A DNA stretch of 21,034 nucleotides from an uncultured Collinsella sp. (GCA_900757505.1 CAAEOE010000052.1:1-21034), one strand, 5' to 3'. Positions 13,881 through 20,866 are shown, numbered from the stretch's first letter. Numbers and translations are program-made. Notes: generated by a model from the letters alone, not told the origin.

Positions 13881-14627
13881 CTAGAACAGGAAGCCGATGG
13901 CGATGAGGGCGATGCTGACGATGAGCACGGCGATGTCCAGGCCCTTGATGGGGTAGCGCTTGTACGAGCTGGCGCGCGTACGCAGATAGAAGCCGCGCTG
14001 TTCTGCCGCCAAGGCTGTGGCATCGGTCTTGCCCACGCTCGAGATGAGCAGTGGCACGCACAGTGGCAGCATGAGCTTAAGCTTCTTGATGGGGTTCTTG
14101 GTGTCGTACTCGACGCCGCGTGCGGTCTGCGCCTCCATGATGGCGTTCATCTCCTGACCAAACACCGGCACAAAGCGCAGCGCCGTGGTAAAGGTGAAGG
14201 CATAGCGATACGGCACGTGCAGCACCTCGACGCAGGCGTTGGCAAGGTCGTTGAGTTTGGTCACCATGAGCATGAGGATGAGCGGTAACGCCACACCCAG
14301 CAGGCGCAGGCAGGCCTTCGATCCTGTGATGAGGCCCGTGTCGGTGATAAAACCCCACACCACGTTGCCATCGCGCATAAAGGCCAGCTGGAGCACCAGC
14401 ATGATAAGCGCGAGCGGAATCAGCAACTTGAGCAGCGAAAACAGACGGTCGACGACGCCGGCATAGGCACCCAGCGCAAGGGTGAGTGCCAAAAAGCCCA
14501 GCAGCGCCACGTAGGTGTCGGACAAGAAGATGCCGACGATGATGGCGGCGGCGAGGCCCAGTTTGACGACGGGATTCAGGCGATGCAGCAGCGTATCGCC
14601 CGGCATGTAGTCGATGACGTTAACCAC
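13881..14627 (-). CDS. ecfT: ECF transporter T component (transmembrane coupling protein)
   Basis: About 248 residues. It couples ATP hydrolysis by the EcfA domains to the substrate-binding S component in the membrane. Several hydrophobic segments are visible (about residues 20-75, 80-105, 130-150, 225-248). The cytoplasmic coupling helices carry the expected signature EAQTARGVEY and a second, modified one, AAEQRGFYL (Gln replaces Ala of ARG). DYMPGDTLLHRLNPVVKL at the N-terminus is typical. GTG 14627 is preferred (AAGGAG 10 bases upstream, overlapping the ATPase stop by 8 bases); ATG 14660 would add 11 unrelated residues. Last gene of the transporter operon. Confidence 0.92.
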   Translation of the reverse strand: MVNVIDYMPGDTLLHRLNPVVKLGLAAAIIVGIFLSDTYVALLGFLALTLALGAYAGVVDRLFSLLKLLIPLALIMLVLQLAFMRDGNVVWGFITDTGLITGSKACLRLLGVALPLILMLMVTKLNDLANACVEVLHVPYRYAFTFTTALRFVPVFGQEMNAIMEAQTARGVEYDTKNPIKKLKLMLPLCVPLLISSVGKTDATALAAEQRGFYLRTRASSYKRYPIKGLDIAVLIVSIALIAIGFLF

Positions 14628-16371
14628 GGTGGACCATCTCCTTGGTAATTCGAACGACATCGGTGACCTCGCTCACCTGCGCAAAAGCGGGCGAGACGGA
14701 AGATGCCAGACGGCGCGAGAGCTCGATAACCTGGGGAGGCTCCACGTAGGCACGCCGCATGAGATCGATGTTCGAGAATAGCTCGTGCGTGCGGCCGCGG
14801 TCGAGGATGCGACCGTCGGCCATTACCACAATGCGCTCGGCAAAGTCGGAGACGACTTCCATATCGTGGCAGACCATGATAACGGCGCAACCGCGCTCGG
14901 CCATGGTACGCACCGTTTCCATGACGGTCATGCACTCGCGGTAATCAAGGCCGCTCGTGGGCTCGTCGAGCACGACGATCTTGGGCTCAACCACTACGAC
15001 GGAGGCAAGCGCCACCATTTGTCGCTGACCGCGCGAGAGCGAGAAGGGCGCCTCGTCGGCCGGCAAGCCAAAGCGGTCGATGACGAGCTGGGCGCGACGC
15101 AGCGCCTCGGCACGGTCGATGCCGGCAAGCTCCAGGCCAAAGGCGACCTCGTCGAGCACGGTGTCCTTGCAGATCTGGCGGTCGGGGTTTTGGAAGAGGG
15201 TCGCGACCTCGCGAGCGATGCGGCTCGTGGGAACGGTTGCGGTATCCAGTCCCGTGACGCGCACGCTGCCCGAGGCGGGCTTAAGCAGGCCTGTGAGCAG
15301 CTTGGTGAGCGTGGTCTTGCCGGCGCCGTTTTGGCCGACGATGCCCACGAGCTCGCCGGGATAGAGGGTCAGGTTGAGGTCGTGGACGGCGGCGCCGCCA
15401 TTGGGATAGGCAAACTCAACATGGTCGAAGGTGAGTACGGGTTCGGCGTCCTTGGCATGAGGGCGCAACGACGGTGCATGCGGGGAACCGGCGGGCGCCT
15501 GGGCTTCGATAGCCGCGTGTGCGGGGTCGACGATGCCCGAAATCATGCGCTCGGCCTCATCGACATCCAAGCAGGGGGTACCGCTTACCAGGCCATCGGC
15601 CTCGAGGCTATTGAAGATACGCGTGACGCGAGGGCAGTCGACGCCGATGGCACGGAGCTCGTCGGTATGCGCGAAGACCTCGTGTGGCTCGCCCTGCAGC
15701 GCGATTTCGCCATGGTTGAGCACGAGCACGCGGTTGCAGTGCTCCGAGAGCAGGGCGACCTTTTGCTCGACGACGACGATGGTGATTCCAAGTGCGCGGT
15801 TTGCCTCACGCAGCGTCTCGAAGACCAACGTGGAGCTGGCGGGGTCGAGTGCCGCGGTGGGCTCGTCGAGAACCAAGACGCGCGGACGCATGGCGAGGAT
15901 GGCGGCGATGGCTACCTTTTGCTTCTGTCCGCCCGAGAGGGTGGCGATCTCGCGGTCGCGCAGGTCGCTGATGCCGACGGTCTCGAGCGTTTCGATCACG
16001 CGCTGCTCGATCTGGTCGTGGGGAACGCCAAAGTTCTCGAGGCCAAAGAGCATCTCGTCCTCGACGACCGAAGCGACCATCTGCGTGTCGATATCCTGCA
16101 GCACACTGCCGACGATTTGCGACACGTCGGTGAGCGAGACTTCGCAGGTGTCGTGGCCGTCGACCATGACGGACCCGAAGAACGTGCCGGTGTAGTGGTG
16201 GGGCACGGCACCCGACAGGCAGGCGGCAAGCGTGGACTTGCCGGCGCCTGAGGGCCCGATGATGCCGATGAAATCTCCCTTGTTCACGCTGAGCGAGATG
16301 TGGCTGAGCGCCTGCTCGGTCTGCGTGCCATAGGAGAACGAGACATCGTCGACGTTGATGATCGTTTCCAT
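14620..16371 (-). CDS. ecfA: ECF transporter ATPase, two ATP-binding domains in one chain
   Basis: A 583-residue fusion of two ABC domains that energises the transporter. Domain 1 has Walker A GPSGAGKST (39-47), signature LSGGQ (145-149) and Walker B LVLDEPT (166-172). Domain 2 has Walker A GQNGAGKTT (346-354), signature LSRGQ (445-449) and Walker B VVLDEPT (466-472). A linker of about 55 residues rich in Ala, Pro and His separates them. Domain 1 has Gln203 where EcfA proteins usually have the switch His (VVVEQKV, usually EHR), whereas domain 2 keeps His (VCHDME). One site may therefore be impaired. An AAAGG lies 5 bases before the ATG. It follows the S gene after a 212-base gap filled with palindromic elements. 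Confidence 0.93.
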   Translation of the reverse strand: METIINVDDVSFSYGTQTEQALSHISLSVNKGDFIGIIGPSGAGKSTLAACLSGAVPHHYTGTFFGSVMVDGHDTCEVSLTDVSQIVGSVLQDIDTQMVASVVEDEMLFGLENFGVPHDQIEQRVIETLETVGISDLRDREIATLSGGQKQKVAIAAILAMRPRVLVLDEPTAALDPASSTLVFETLREANRALGITIVVVEQKVALLSEHCNRVLVLNHGEIALQGEPHEVFAHTDELRAIGVDCPRVTRIFNSLEADGLVSGTPCLDVDEAERMISGIVDPAHAAIEAQAPAGSPHAPSLRPHAKDAEPVLTFDHVEFAYPNGGAAVHDLNLTLYPGELVGIVGQNGAGKTTLTKLLTGLLKPASGSVRVTGLDTATVPTSRIAREVATLFQNPDRQICKDTVLDEVAFGLELAGIDRAEALRRAQLVIDRFGLPADEAPFSLSRGQRQMVALASVVVVEPKIVVLDEPTSGLDYRECMTVMETVRTMAERGCAVIMVCHDMEVVSDFAERIVVMADGRILDRGRTHELFSNIDLMRRAYVEPPQVIELSRRLASSVSPAFAQVSEVTDVVRITKEMVHRG

Positions 16372-16389
16372 GGATACCTTTCATAGTCA

Positions 16390-16433
16390 TTGGGGACGTT
16401 CTTAAATGACTAGTCGTTTAAGAACGTCCCCAA
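16390..16433. repeat. 44-bp near-perfect palindrome
   Basis: The arms 16390-16411 and 16412-16433 are complementary at 21 of 22 positions (the exception is T16407 opposite G16416), with no spacer. The left end begins TTGGGGACGTTCTTAAA and the centre is GACTAGTC. A partial third copy, CTAGTCGTTTGGGAC, follows at 16438-16452. It resembles REP/BIME-type intergenic palindromes. It sits between the S-component and ATPase genes of one operon, 19 bases upstream of the ATPase start codon, so a transcript would carry a long hairpin there. Confidence 0.85.
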
Positions 16434-16479
16434 AAGCTAGTCGTTTGGGACAGTCTTTGGTGGTGAAGCACGGAGATGG

Positions 16480-16574
16480 CTTTACGAGGGGCCCCAGGTT
16501 GGCGCGAAAGAGGAGCGAAGCGTACTTGGGTACGCGAGCGACGAATGAACGCCAAGATGGGGTGGCTCGTAAAG
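16480..16574 (-). ncRNA. Nested hairpin element, copy B (3' of the S-component gene)
   Basis: Outer stem 16480-16488 with 16566-16574 (9 bp), then 16492-16496 with 16558-16562, a GG/GA mismatch, 16499-16504 with 16550-16555 (6 bp), an internal loop with GAAAGAGGAG (16506-16515) facing CGACGAATGAA (16539-16549), and a hairpin GCGTAC/GTACGC (16520-16535). Loops and the GG/GA mismatch equal those of the element at 197-294, but all stems differ, consistent with compensatory change. It starts 10 bases after the stop of the S-component gene. Whether it works as RNA or DNA is unknown. Confidence 0.6.
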
Positions 16575-16583
16575 TCGAGCGGG

Positions 16584-17156
16584 TTAGTTGAGCTTCAGGG
16601 CCTTCTGGATGGGCAGGTAGAGGGCGCCGACCAGAATGGCGTTAAAGACGGCGGTCATGGCAACGACGGGCAGCATGGCGGCGGCGAGCTCGCCTACCAC
16701 GCCGAGCATGGCCATCTTGATGACCATGAAGATGACGCCGGAGACAAAGGTGGTCAGGAAGGTTGCGACAATAGCGATGGCGGGCTTGACCTGACCGTTC
16801 TTGCCGGCGGCGTTGACGATGCCGGCCATGAGCATGGCGGCGATGCCCTCGGCGGCAAAATCGACGAACGGCGAAGTGGTGGTGATCTGGATCACGGCAG
16901 CCGAGATGAGGCCAATGACGAGCGCCTGGCCGATGTTGGGACGAACGACCAGGATGGTGAGGCAGAAGGCCGAGATGATGAACTCGGGGCTGATCATGCC
17001 ACCCGAGATGCCCGAGATGGTCTTGCCGACGGTGAAGTTGAGGATGAAGCCGGCGGCGAGCAGGATGGCGAGCAGGACGAGGGCGCGGACATCGAGTTTG
17101 CCGCGGTCGGCGGTCTGGACGGTGCGGGGCTGGGCGGCGGTGGTGTTCTGAGACAT
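16584..17156 (-). CDS. ECF transporter S component, predicted tryptophan-specific (TrpP-like)
   Basis: A 190-residue membrane protein with about six hydrophobic segments starting near residue 22 (ALVLLAILLAAGFILNFTVG) and a short soluble N-terminus. The layout and motifs such as SPEFIISAFCLTILVVRPNIG and ITTTSPFVD resemble the TrpP family of S components. The substrate is suggested mainly by its leader: a peptide with three Trp codons and an attenuator. It works with the EcfA and EcfT proteins encoded downstream. ATG 17156 is chosen because GAAAGGA lies 8 bases upstream; an upstream TTG at 17186 has no ribosome binding site. The subsequent 212 bases hold palindromic elements, which may reduce read-through into the ATPase gene. 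Confidence 0.75.
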   Translation of the reverse strand: MSQNTTAAQPRTVQTADRGKLDVRALVLLAILLAAGFILNFTVGKTISGISGGMISPEFIISAFCLTILVVRPNIGQALVIGLISAAVIQITTTSPFVDFAAEGIAAMLMAGIVNAAGKNGQVKPAIAIVATFLTTFVSGVIFMVIKMAMLGVVGELAAAMLPVVAMTAVFNAILVGALYLPIQKALKLN

Positions 17157-17201
17157 GGTGAAAATCCTTTCGGAATGGGAGTGCAAGAGAAAAGCGGAGG
17201 C

Positions 17202-17331
17202 GCGTGATGCGAATGCGATCGGGCTCGAGATAGAAAAAGGCCCCCGGTCGAAACCGGAGGCCTTCCAATCACCTAGAGCGCAAAAACAGGCGTGAGGGAC
17301 TCACTGTCGACCGATCGTATTCGCATCACGC
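17202..17331 (-). repeat. Long-range 21-nt complementary arms around the Trp attenuator
   Basis: Segment 17202-17222 is the reverse complement of 17311-17331 at 20 of 21 positions. In the transcript the 5' arm starts at the last base of the third Trp codon; the 3' arm lies just beyond the terminator and before the S-component ribosome binding site. The terminator is enclosed in the loop. Ribosome position on the leader would directly control whether this pairing can form. Function unknown. Confidence 0.8.
17234..17264 (-). terminator. Attenuator terminator of the Trp leader
   Basis: On the minus strand AAGGCCTCCGGT pairs with ACCGGGGGCCTT, followed by a TTTTT run (17238-17234). It lies 37 bases after the leader-peptide stop. 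Its 3' arm (TCGACCG, 17251-17245) is also complementary to CGGTCGA (17313-17307) inside the leader peptide, which can serve as an antiterminator when the ribosome stalls at the Trp codons. Confidence 0.88.
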
Positions 17332-17369
17332 CACCACCAGTTGTTGAGAGACTTCATTGTGTTCTTCAT
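17301..17369 (-). CDS. Tryptophan attenuator leader peptide
   Basis: A 22-residue reading frame: ATG 17369, an AAAGGAG Shine-Dalgarno just upstream, stop TGA at 17303-17301. It contains three consecutive Trp codons at positions 11-13 (17339-17331), flanked by Asn-Asn and Arg-Asp. It is followed by an intrinsic terminator before an S-component gene. This is the classic arrangement of ribosome-mediated attenuation: scarce Trp-tRNA stalls the ribosome on the Trp codons and lets transcription continue. Ribosome stalled there would leave 17313-17307 free to pair with the terminator 3' arm; a ribosome at the stop codon would cover it. The mechanism is inferred; the codons and terminator are seen directly. 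Confidence 0.9.
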   Translation of the reverse strand: MKNTMKSLNNWWWRDANTIGRQ

Positions 17370-17427
17370 GTTGGTGGCTCCTTTCGTGATGCCGTGGCGC
17401 GGTCGCACCTAGTTGCTGTTGCGCTGC

Positions 17428-17433
17428 ACTATA
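17428..17433 (-). promoter_or_regulatory. Candidate -10 box of the Trp-leader transcript
   Basis: TATAGT (17433-17428) about 60 bases before the leader peptide; no convincing -35. It lies in an imperfect palindrome (CGCTG...CAGCG, 17422-17442), possibly an operator. Confidence 0.4.
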
Positions 17434-17456
17434 GCACAGCGAAGTGTGTGCGGGGA

Positions 17457-17549
17457 AATCTTTTTTGAAAAGATTTCAGGCGGGTTTCCCGCCGGTCAAA
17501 AGAGTGGGCTGAGCGGGCGAGGCTGCCATTGCTGCCTTGCCCGCTCAGC
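17457..17549 (-). terminator. Terminator after the C69 peptidase gene, with two further hairpins
   Basis: GCTGAGCGGGC (17549-17539) pairs with GCCCGCTCAGC (17518-17508), continued inward with few mismatches, then TCTTTT. Beyond it lie GGCGGG/CCCGCC (17493-17479) and a third stem, AAATCTTTT/AAAAGATTT (17457-17477). Together they insulate the peptidase gene from the Trp-leader promoter downstream. The region 17157-17556 holds no other gene besides the leader peptide. Confidence 0.8.
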
Positions 17550-17556
17550 TAAGACG

Positions 17557-19506
17557 TTACTCCTTATTGCGACGGTAGAGGAAGTAACCGCCCGCGGAGA
17601 TGACGGCAACGCCAGCGATGGCGAATGCGGCCACCATGCGGCCATCAAAACGATCGCCAGTGGTGGGCAGGCCGCCCTTGGTGTTCGTCTTGTTGGTGGT
17701 TACCGTGGTCGTGGTGTCCGACTTGCCAGGCTTCTCGGGCTTGGTGGTGGGCTGCTCGGGCTTAGCGGGCTGCTCGGGGGTACCGGGCTGCTCGGGGGTA
17801 CCGGGCTGCTCAGGAGTGCCAGGCTGATCCGGGGTTACCGGGTCGGTGGCAAGAGCGTCCTTGGCGTAGGTGATGGACACCTTGAGGCCGTTGGTCTCGG
17901 TGTTCAGATCGCTCGGAGTGAAGGGCTGGTCGAAGTTTTCGGCCTTCTGATAGGCGCGCATCTCCTGGAGCAGCGCCTTGCACTTCTTGTAGGTGTTCTC
18001 GGTAGCAGCCTTGCCGGCCTTGTTGGCCAGGGCAGTGCGGCCCTCGGTGGTCGTCTCGGCCAGCATGGCGGCGTCAACTTCCTTGTTCTGCTCGATGAGC
18101 TCGTTCTGGAGCGCATCGAGGTAGGCGCGGACGCTGATACCAAGGGTGTCAGGGTTCTCAAAGCAGAGCGAGCTGATGTCCATGAGGACGTAGTTGATTG
18201 AGTTCTCGGGCTCTTCGTTGTACACGACGTCAGTCTGTTTGCAGTGATCGAAGGAGACGGTCTGATCGCTGAAGTACGGGCTGACCTCAGTTATCAGAGC
18301 GGAGTACAACGGGATGGCGACGGAGTACGCGGCGCGGGAGAGCATTTCCCACTGGATGGTAGCGACTTCGGGGTCATACCCGCGACGAATCTGGAAGAGG
18401 TTGATCTCGGTGTTGCGCTCGCTGCCGATGCAATAAACACCATCAGTGTTCGCGTTGAGGCCAGGGACGTTCTCGCCGCGGTTGCCGAAGGCGCGAATCA
18501 ACTCGAAAGTGCTCCAACCAGACTTGCCAGGCTTGAAGAACAGGGGCTGGATTTCGCTGACCATGGCTCCCTTTTGGTCGGGTTTTCCTTCCTTCTCTAC
18601 TGTGATAATGTCGTAATCTGTGCCTTCGGTCAGCTGACTACCAAAATAATCGCGGCCTTGCACATAGCGGGACCACTGGTTTACGCCGGAATCGGCGAGG
18701 CTTTCGCCATACGTTTGGGCGACATCGAATTTGCCGTCAGCGGAGTATTTGGCGAAGCCCTTCTCCACGGGCATGGACTCGATGCCCTCGGAGTGTAGGC
18801 AGTTCTCGGGGTCATCAAGGTCGACATCGTAGTTGAGGCTCCCGATATTAGGGTTGAGCGACGCGACGTCGTCAGCGAGCTTCATGGCGATCCACTGATG
18901 GGCGGAAAGTGTGGCGAACAGCCAGGTCTCGTTGTTGTCGGCGATGATGATCTGGTCGTTGGTGCAGACGCCTTGATCATCGATCAGTCTGCCGAGAAGC
19001 TCGACGCCCTCGCGGGCCGTGGCGCTCTCGCCCAGGATGATGCTGCCGTAACTGTACTCGCCCAGACCCACTTTCTCATCGATGTGGTCTGCTGCATCGG
19101 CCTCCTCGTTATAGGAAGTGCTTAGCGTGGCAGAGCAGGAGACGCCCTTCTCGTTGATTCCGGCTTCGGAATAGGCGTCGGTGCGACCCATCCAGTTGGA
19201 GGGGTGGTCGCGTACATAGCTGTAACGATAGGTAGGCTTGTTCGAAGTGTATTCAAAAGCAGATTCAATCGAGCTGTACTTAAAGCCAGGTTCGTGGGCA
19301 GGTTCGATGCCGTAGTGCTTAAGATAGCGCTTGCCAAAGTCCTCGGCGCGGCCGTAGTACGTGTTGCCGTCCGCCGTGAGCTTGCCGCCCATGTAGATCT
19401 GCGTGCAGGCGAGCGCAGATGTCGGCATGGACATGATGGTTGCAGCTCCAAAGGCGAGGCCTATGCCTAGCTTCTTGAGCGCGTTGACGGGGTGAGTTTT
19501 CCTCAT
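17557..19506 (-). CDS. Secreted, sortase-anchored C69-family dipeptidase
   Basis: A 649-residue cell-wall protein. A signal peptide (about residues 1-33, ending ALA) is followed directly by Cys34 in CTQIYMGGKLTADGNTYYGR, matching peptidase family C69 (PepD/U34) in which Cys becomes the N-terminal nucleophile. Further family blocks are NEKGVSCSAT and ADNNETWLFATLSAHQW. After the catalytic region (to about residue 480) come a helical segment, a Pro-rich stalk with three near-identical PGTPEQ repeats, and a sorting signal LPTTG (613-617), a hydrophobic helix and RRNKE. So it is cut by sortase and linked to the wall. The substrate is presumably dipeptides or short host/diet peptides. An adjacent GGAGG precedes ATG 19506. 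Monocistronic, flanked by hairpins. Confidence 0.92.
   Translation of the reverse strand: MRKTHPVNALKKLGIGLAFGAATIMSMPTSALACTQIYMGGKLTADGNTYYGRAEDFGKRYLKHYGIEPAHEPGFKYSSIESAFEYTSNKPTYRYSYVRDHPSNWMGRTDAYSEAGINEKGVSCSATLSTSYNEEADAADHIDEKVGLGEYSYGSIILGESATAREGVELLGRLIDDQGVCTNDQIIIADNNETWLFATLSAHQWIAMKLADDVASLNPNIGSLNYDVDLDDPENCLHSEGIESMPVEKGFAKYSADGKFDVAQTYGESLADSGVNQWSRYVQGRDYFGSQLTEGTDYDIITVEKEGKPDQKGAMVSEIQPLFFKPGKSGWSTFELIRAFGNRGENVPGLNANTDGVYCIGSERNTEINLFQIRRGYDPEVATIQWEMLSRAAYSVAIPLYSALITEVSPYFSDQTVSFDHCKQTDVVYNEEPENSINYVLMDISSLCFENPDTLGISVRAYLDALQNELIEQNKEVDAAMLAETTTEGRTALANKAGKAATENTYKKCKALLQEMRAYQKAENFDQPFTPSDLNTETNGLKVSITYAKDALATDPVTPDQPGTPEQPGTPEQPGTPEQPAKPEQPTTKPEKPGKSDTTTTVTTNKTNTKGGLPTTGDRFDGRMVAAFAIAGVAVISAGGYFLYRRNKE
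17768..17839 (-). repeat. 18-bp tandem repeat coding for PGTPEQ units
   Basis: Four 18-bp units; the first two (17768-17785, 17786-17803) are identical, the third and fourth diverge. They encode the Pro-rich wall-spanning stalk of the peptidase and could vary in copy number between strains. Confidence 0.85.
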
Positions 19507-19525
19507 TTTCCCTCCCAGCGTGCGA

Positions 19526-19549
19526 AAGCCCTCTGTCGCCAGAGGGCTT
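19526..19549 (-). promoter_or_regulatory. Leader hairpin upstream of the C69 peptidase gene
   Basis: Perfect 10-bp arms AAGCCCTCTG (19526-19535) and CAGAGGGCTT (19540-19549), 4-base loop, 20 bases before the start codon. In the minus direction it is followed by only TTT, so it may be a weak attenuator or a stabilising 5' hairpin. Confidence 0.55.
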
Positions 19550-19651
19550 CAGCCAATAAAGACACCCCATTAGCGTAACGAACTGGAAACAATATTCATC
19601 TATGAAAGACACTTACTCGATAAGCGTGATGAAATATGCGACGAGCGGTTA

Positions 19652-19657
19652 ATTGTA
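19652..19657 (-). promoter_or_regulatory. Candidate -10 box of the C69 peptidase gene
   Basis: TACAAT (19657-19652) with a poor -35 (TTAAAG, 17 bp upstream), about 145 bases before the gene. The AT-rich stretch 19555-19740 is clearly non-coding and also has a CTTTATTAAAG palindrome. I see no other gene there. Confidence 0.3.
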
Positions 19658-19740
19658 CTCAGTTTGTAGCTTTACTTTAATAAAGACGCCCTGTAATTAC
19701 TGTAGCCGAATAAAGTAGCTGGGAATGCCTGAAATGAAAA

Positions 19741-19777
19741 TCCCCTGCTGTTTGGCAAATGCATAAACAGCAGGGGA
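19741..19777 (-). terminator. Intrinsic terminator after the small membrane peptide gene
   Basis: TCCCCTGCTGTTT (19741-19753) and AAACAGCAGGGGA (19765-19777) are perfectly complementary over 13 bp, 11-base loop, followed in the minus direction by TTTTCATTTC. Confidence 0.9.
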
Positions 19778-19812
19778 GACGATAATTGGATGAATATCAT
19801 ACCAATGTGGAA

Positions 19813-19905
19813 TTACTTCTTCCGGCGGTGAATCACGTTGATCGCATAGCCGACGAGCATGGCCAAAACGATGATGATAAAGCCGAGCAGGGGATTGTCG
19901 TTCAT
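19813..19905 (-). CDS. 30-residue single-span membrane peptide
   Basis: A short frame of 30 codons with an excellent AGGAGG ribosome binding site before ATG 19905. The sequence starts MNDNPLLGF, continues with a hydrophobic helix (about residues 6-25, IIIVLAMLVGYAI) and ends in a basic HRRKK tail, giving a positive-inside single membrane anchor. It begins 9 bases after the lipid-kinase stop codon and is followed by a strong terminator, so both are one operon. Function unknown; it may assist or regulate the kinase at the membrane. Confidence 0.75.
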   Translation of the reverse strand: MNDNPLLGFIIIVLAMLVGYAINVIHRRKK

Positions 19906-19914
19906 AGGGTCCTC

Positions 19915-20832
19915 CTATTTTCCGAGCGGGGAGAATTCGTCGACGATGAGGTCGAGGCATTGTGGAAGCGCGCGGGCTCCAAAGACGCCCGAATTGCTGG
20001 AGATAATCTCGCCATCGAACTGCATGCCCAGCGACGGGGTGCAGGTGATCTTGGCTTCCTTGGTCTGGATGATCTTGAACTGCGGGCGCCCGAGTACCTT
20101 GCCGGCGGGGTCGAGTGCGGCGGTGATCACGGTAGGTAGCAGCTGCACGGTGCGCACGGGTTCGATGACCGCAATGTCGACCATGCCATCGTTCATACGG
20201 CAGTCGGGGAACAGGTTGATGTCGTTTTGGATGACCGAGGTGTTGCCGGCCATGCAGCAGATGCCGTCGAGCTCCTCGACAATGCCGTCATGCTCAATCG
20301 TAAAGTGCGCCACCGTGGGATTGGGCGTGGCGAGCGCGGAGAGGAAGTAGGCGATCTCGCCGATGTCGTTTTTGGTGGGGGCGGCCTTCATCATGATCTC
20401 GGCGTCGAAGCCCGAGCCGGCGATGATGATAAAGCCGTGGCGCTTCTCGTTGCCGTTCTCGTCGAGCCAAAAGAGCTCACCCATGTCGACTTTGACCGTG
20501 CGACCGGCACGGCAGGCCTTGGCGAGCGCCGCTGCCTCGGGGGCATTGCCGATGTTGTTGAAGAACAGGCAGGCTGTGCCGGAGGGGAAGACGAGCGTGG
20601 GGACACCGCACCCGCGCATCTGGTCGAGCACGTTGGAGACGGTGCCGTCGCCGCCCGAAACGACCACGCGGTCAAACTCGCGCACGTCTGCCACGGCATC
20701 CTCGGGCTCCATGCCATCGCCGATAAAACGCATCACGACCTCGTCGCCGCCCTGCGCGAGGGCGTGCGTGAATGCGTAGATTTCATCTGAGCTGGGGCCC
20801 GATGCCGGGTTGTGGATGATAAGGCAGCGCAT
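19915..20832 (-). CDS. Diacylglycerol kinase family lipid kinase
   Basis: A 305-residue protein of the DAGK_cat/YegS/DgkB superfamily. Visible are NPASG near the N-terminus (residues 8-12), the nucleotide-binding SGGDGTVSNVLDQM (about 59-72), PSGTACLFFNN (about 82-92), and MQFDGE in the C-terminal beta domain, corresponding to the family's DGE motif. Members phosphorylate diacylglycerol or related lipids (recycling diacylglycerol from lipoteichoic acid synthesis). The lipid substrate here is not determinable. The usual GNDFA motif is altered to GTACLFFNN, as in some divergent members. ATG start with a weak GGGA; followed by the 30-residue membrane peptide gene. Confidence 0.85.
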   Translation of the reverse strand: MRCLIIHNPASGPSSDEIYAFTHALAQGGDEVVMRFIGDGMEPEDAVADVREFDRVVVSGGDGTVSNVLDQMRGCGVPTLVFPSGTACLFFNNIGNAPEAAALAKACRAGRTVKVDMGELFWLDENGNEKRHGFIIIAGSGFDAEIMMKAAPTKNDIGEIAYFLSALATPNPTVAHFTIEHDGIVEELDGICCMAGNTSVIQNDINLFPDCRMNDGMVDIAVIEPVRTVQLLPTVITAALDPAGKVLGRPQFKIIQTKEAKITCTPSLGMQFDGEIISSNSGVFGARALPQCLDLIVDEFSPLGK

Positions 20833-20860
20833 ACTTACGTTCCCGTTCTGTGACTAACCG

Positions 20861-20866
20861 AGTATA
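20861..20866 (-). promoter_or_regulatory. Candidate -10 box of the lipid-kinase operon
   Basis: TATACT (20866-20861) lies 29 bases before the kinase ATG; the -35 is weak. The region 20833-20930 separates two divergent genes. Confidence 0.4.

Noticed and set aside
14785..16251. Plus-strand frame of 488 codons opposite ecfA
   Set aside because: Mirror of the double ATPase with low-complexity Asp/Gly/Leu composition.
16476..17207. Plus-strand frame of 243 codons opposite the S-component gene
   Set aside because: Starts inside the nested hairpin element and is almost only Gly/Asp/Glu/His; shadow.
17768..17839. CRISPR-like tandem repeat
   Set aside because: Units are adjacent 18-mers without spacers and encode PGTPEQ in frame.
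19697..19960. Minus-strand 87-codon frame across the terminator and lipid-kinase end
   Set aside because: Passes through the strong hairpin at 19741-19777 and has no ribosome binding site; the 30-codon frame in another phase is better supported.
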